Below, in pieces: positions 61,949-64,000 of a stretch of 64,000 nucleotides of DNA. The stretch is taken from the NCBI RefSeq assembly GCF_011764545.1, contig NZ_AP022870.1:6764001-6828000 (forward strand), written 5' to 3'. The stretch is from Phytohabitans flavus. Its GTDB lineage: Bacteria; Actinomycetota; Actinomycetes; Mycobacteriales; Micromonosporaceae. The notes under the pieces are model-generated. The model saw only the letters and a program-made list of their open reading frames with translations. It was not told the origin of the DNA and did not search any database. Both the position numbers and the translations under genes were made by a program. Each line of letters opens with the position of its first letter. Within the stretch, counting starts at the first letter, position 1.

Positions 61949-63859
61949 ATGACTACGCGAATCGAACGACACCACTACGACGTCGTCGTCATCGGGGCCG
62001 GTGGTGCCGGCCTGCGCGCGGCGATCGAGGCCCGGCTGGCCGGCAAGAAGACGGCGATCATCTCGAAGTCGCTCTTCGGCAAGGCGCACACGGTCATGGC
62101 CGAGGGCGGCGCCGCCGCGGCGATGGGCAATGTCAACAGCCGCGACAACTGGATGGTGCACTACCGCGACACGATGCGCGGTGGCAAGTTCCTCAACAAC
62201 TTCCGGATGGCCGAGCTGCACGCCAAGGAGGCGCCGAGCCGCATCTGGGAGCTGGAGACGTACGGAGCGCTCTTCGACCGTACGAAGGACGGCAAGATCT
62301 CGCAGCGCAACTTCGGCGGCCACGAGTACCCGCGGCTGGCGCACGTCGGTGACCGCACCGGCCTGGAGCTGATCCGCACGCTCCAGCAGAAGATCGTGTC
62401 CCTCCAGCAGGAGGACAAGGCCGCGACCGGTAGCTACGACTCGCGCATCCGGGTCTTCGCCGAGACCACGATCACCGAGCTGCTGCTCGACGGCGACAAG
62501 GTAGCCGGCGCGTTCGGCTACTACCGGGAGACCGGCGAGTTCGTGCTCTTCGAGGCGCCCGCGGTCGTACTGGCCACGGGCGGCGTCGGCCGGTCGTACA
62601 AGGTGACGTCGAACTCCTGGGAGTACACAGGCGACGGACACGCGCTCGCCCTGCGGGCCGGCGCCACGCTGATCAACATGGAGTTCCTCCAGTTCCACCC
62701 GACCGGCATGGTCTGGCCCCCCTCGGTCAAGGGCATCCTGGTCACGGAGTCGGTCCGCGGCGACGGCGGTGTCCTGAAAAACTCCACGGGCAAGCGGTTC
62801 ATGTTCGAGTACGTCCCCGACGTCTTCCGCAAGCAGTACGCGGAGACCGAGGAGGAGGCGGACCGCTGGTACACCGACCCGGACAACAACCGCCGCCCGC
62901 CCGAGCTGCTGCCCCGTGACGAGGTGGCCCGCGCGATCAACAACGAGGTCAAGGAGGGCCGCGGCTCCCCGTCCGGCGGCGTCTTCCTGGACGTGTCCAC
63001 CCGGCTCCCGGCCGAGGAGATCAAGAAGCGGCTGCCGTCGATGCACCACCAGTTCAAGGAGCTGGCCGGTGTCGACATCACGCGGGAGCCCATGGAGGTC
63101 GGGCCGACCTGCCACTACGTCATGGGTGGCGTCGAGGTCGACCCGGACACCGCGGCCGCGTCCGGCACTGTGCAGGGGCTCTTCGCGGCCGGCGAGGTCT
63201 CCGGGGGCATGCACGGCTCCAACCGGCTCGGCGGCAACTCGCTGAGTGACCTGCTGGTCTTCGGCAAGCGCGCGGGTGAGCACGCCTCGTCGTACACGGA
63301 CGTGCTGGCTACCCGGCCGAGGGTGTCGCAGGCCGACCTGGACGCCGCGGTGGCGACCGCCTTGGCGCCGCTGGAGCGAAACGATGGCGAAAACCCGTAC
63401 ACGCTCCAGCAGGACCTCCAGGCCGTGATGGGCGACCTGGTCGGCATCATCCGCCGTAAGGGCGAGCTGGAGGAGTCGCTGGTCCGCCTCGCCGAGCTGC
63501 GCGAGCGGGTCAGCAAGGTCAGCGCGGCCGGCGGGCGCCGGTACAACCCCGGCTGGCACCTCGCCCTCGACCTGCGCAACATGCTCGTCGTATCGGAGTG
63601 CACGGCGAAGGCGGCACTGGAGCGGGAGGAGTCGCGCGGTGGGCACACCCGCGAGGACTTCCCGGCGATGCGACCGGAGTGGCGGCAGGTCAACCTGGTC
63701 TGCTCGCTCGACGGTGACAAGGTGCGGCTGGAGCACAAGCCGCTGCCGAGGATGCGGCCCGAGCTGATCAAGCTCTTCGACCGCGCGGAGCTTGCGAAGT
63801 ATCTGACCGATGAGGAGCTCGCCGAGTACGACGCGCTCGCTGAGGAGGCTGCCAAGTAA
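61949..63859 (+). CDS. sdhA: Succinate dehydrogenase flavoprotein subunit
   Basis: FAD subunit of 636 residues that oxidises succinate in the TCA cycle. The dinucleotide motif is VVIGAGGAGLRAAIEA (residues 14-29) and His47 in GKAHTVMAEGG is the expected covalent FAD site. Substrate residues lie in QFHPTGM and the C-terminal GGVEVDPDT...SGGMHGSNRLGGNSLSDLLVFGKRAGEH region. The length and sequence match the mycobacterial Sdh1 form. The TAA stop overlaps the sdhB ATG (TAATG), so the two are coupled. Confidence 0.95.
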   Translation: MTTRIERHHYDVVVIGAGGAGLRAAIEARLAGKKTAIISKSLFGKAHTVMAEGGAAAAMGNVNSRDNWMVHYRDTMRGGKFLNNFRMAELHAKEAPSRIWELETYGALFDRTKDGKISQRNFGGHEYPRLAHVGDRTGLELIRTLQQKIVSLQQEDKAATGSYDSRIRVFAETTITELLLDGDKVAGAFGYYRETGEFVLFEAPAVVLATGGVGRSYKVTSNSWEYTGDGHALALRAGATLINMEFLQFHPTGMVWPPSVKGILVTESVRGDGGVLKNSTGKRFMFEYVPDVFRKQYAETEEEADRWYTDPDNNRRPPELLPRDEVARAINNEVKEGRGSPSGGVFLDVSTRLPAEEIKKRLPSMHHQFKELAGVDITREPMEVGPTCHYVMGGVEVDPDTAAASGTVQGLFAAGEVSGGMHGSNRLGGNSLSDLLVFGKRAGEHASSYTDVLATRPRVSQADLDAAVATALAPLERNDGENPYTLQQDLQAVMGDLVGIIRRKGELEESLVRLAELRERVSKVSAAGGRRYNPGWHLALDLRNMLVVSECTAKAALEREESRGGHTREDFPAMRPEWRQVNLVCSLDGDKVRLEHKPLPRMRPELIKLFDRAELAKYLTDEELAEYDALAEEAAK

Positions 63860-64000
63860 TGGGCGCGAAGCGTCGTTTCAAGATCTGGCGGGGCGACCAG
63901 GCCGGCGGTGACCTGAAGGACTACGACGTCGAGGTCAACGACGGCGAGGTGGTCCTCGACGTCATCCACCGGCTCCAGGCCACGCAGACGCCGGACCTGG
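63859..64000 (+). CDS. sdhB: Succinate dehydrogenase iron-sulfur subunit (N-terminal part, runs off the window)
   Basis: The first 47 codons are present: MGAKRRFKIWRGDQAGGDL, then YDVEVNDGEVVLDVIHRLQ. This is the N-terminal 2Fe-2S ferredoxin-like start of SdhB; the cluster cysteines are beyond the window. It overlaps the sdhA stop by one base (TAATG). Confidence 0.9.
   Translation, partial: MGAKRRFKIWRGDQAGGDLKDYDVEVNDGEVVLDVIHRLQATQTPDL

Overview
The window is GC-rich actinobacterial chromosome. Mycothiol biosynthesis (MshB), a WhiB7-type regulator, AdnAB, the mycobacterial-type Mrx1 redoxin, a DUF5753 helix-turn-helix plus DUF397 pair and an Sdh1-type succinate dehydrogenase together point to the order Micromonosporales or a near relative; a member of the Micromonosporaceae is my best inference. 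No rRNA, tRNA, CRISPR array, prophage or complete secondary-metabolite cluster was seen. The only mobile element is one IS4-family insertion sequence.

Layout. 1-3630 (minus strand): the start of a threonine dehydratase, an amidase, a cystathionine gamma-synthase/lyase and a YgjP-like metallopeptidase. 4088-6915 (plus): a 54-aa zinc-ribbon protein, an orphan E1/cyclodehydratase-like protein preceded by three phased DnaA-box-like sites, and an ABC1 kinase. 7300-10605 (minus): a small basic protein, whiB7 with a structured leader, a hypothetical protein and uvrD2. 10737-12276 (plus): mrx1 and the HTH/DUF397 pair. 12486-16035 (minus): an operon of two M16 peptidase-like subunits and nudC. The order nudC, mrx1, uvrD2, whiB7, ABC1 kinase, and then adnAB further on, matches the M. 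tuberculosis Rv3196-Rv3202c region as I remember it.

16086-24422: a MOSC protein, the IS4 element inside a copy of a 73-bp repeat, three membrane proteins, an ArsR/MFS pair and a winged-helix protein of the AlkZ/YcaQ superfamily that is translationally coupled to adnB. 24419-30966: adnA and adnB, the double-strand-break resection motor-nuclease. 30991-34640: two LOG-family genes, a 46-aa ORF, and divergent dapE and dapD. 34688-41333: a secreted S8 peptidase and a GGDEF/EAL protein. 41513-44525: fdxA-dapC, a GNAT acetyltransferase and a membrane protein. 44593-48245: a DUF6113-like protein, mshB and a DPP-IV-like S9 peptidase. 48256-55671: a GT39-like glycosyltransferase and a complete peptide ABC transporter. 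55754-60988: an Ntn-hydrolase lipoprotein, a Uma2-type nuclease, a TldD/TldE pair and an anchored protein. 61132-64000: sdhC, sdhA and the start of sdhB.

Sequence quality. About sixteen apparent frameshifts fall in otherwise intact, family-length genes. Nearly all lie in short G or C runs and most are single-base losses. Restoring one base per site gives whole codon numbers and full family motifs, so I annotate these genes as CDS with suspected assembly indels and not as pseudogenes.
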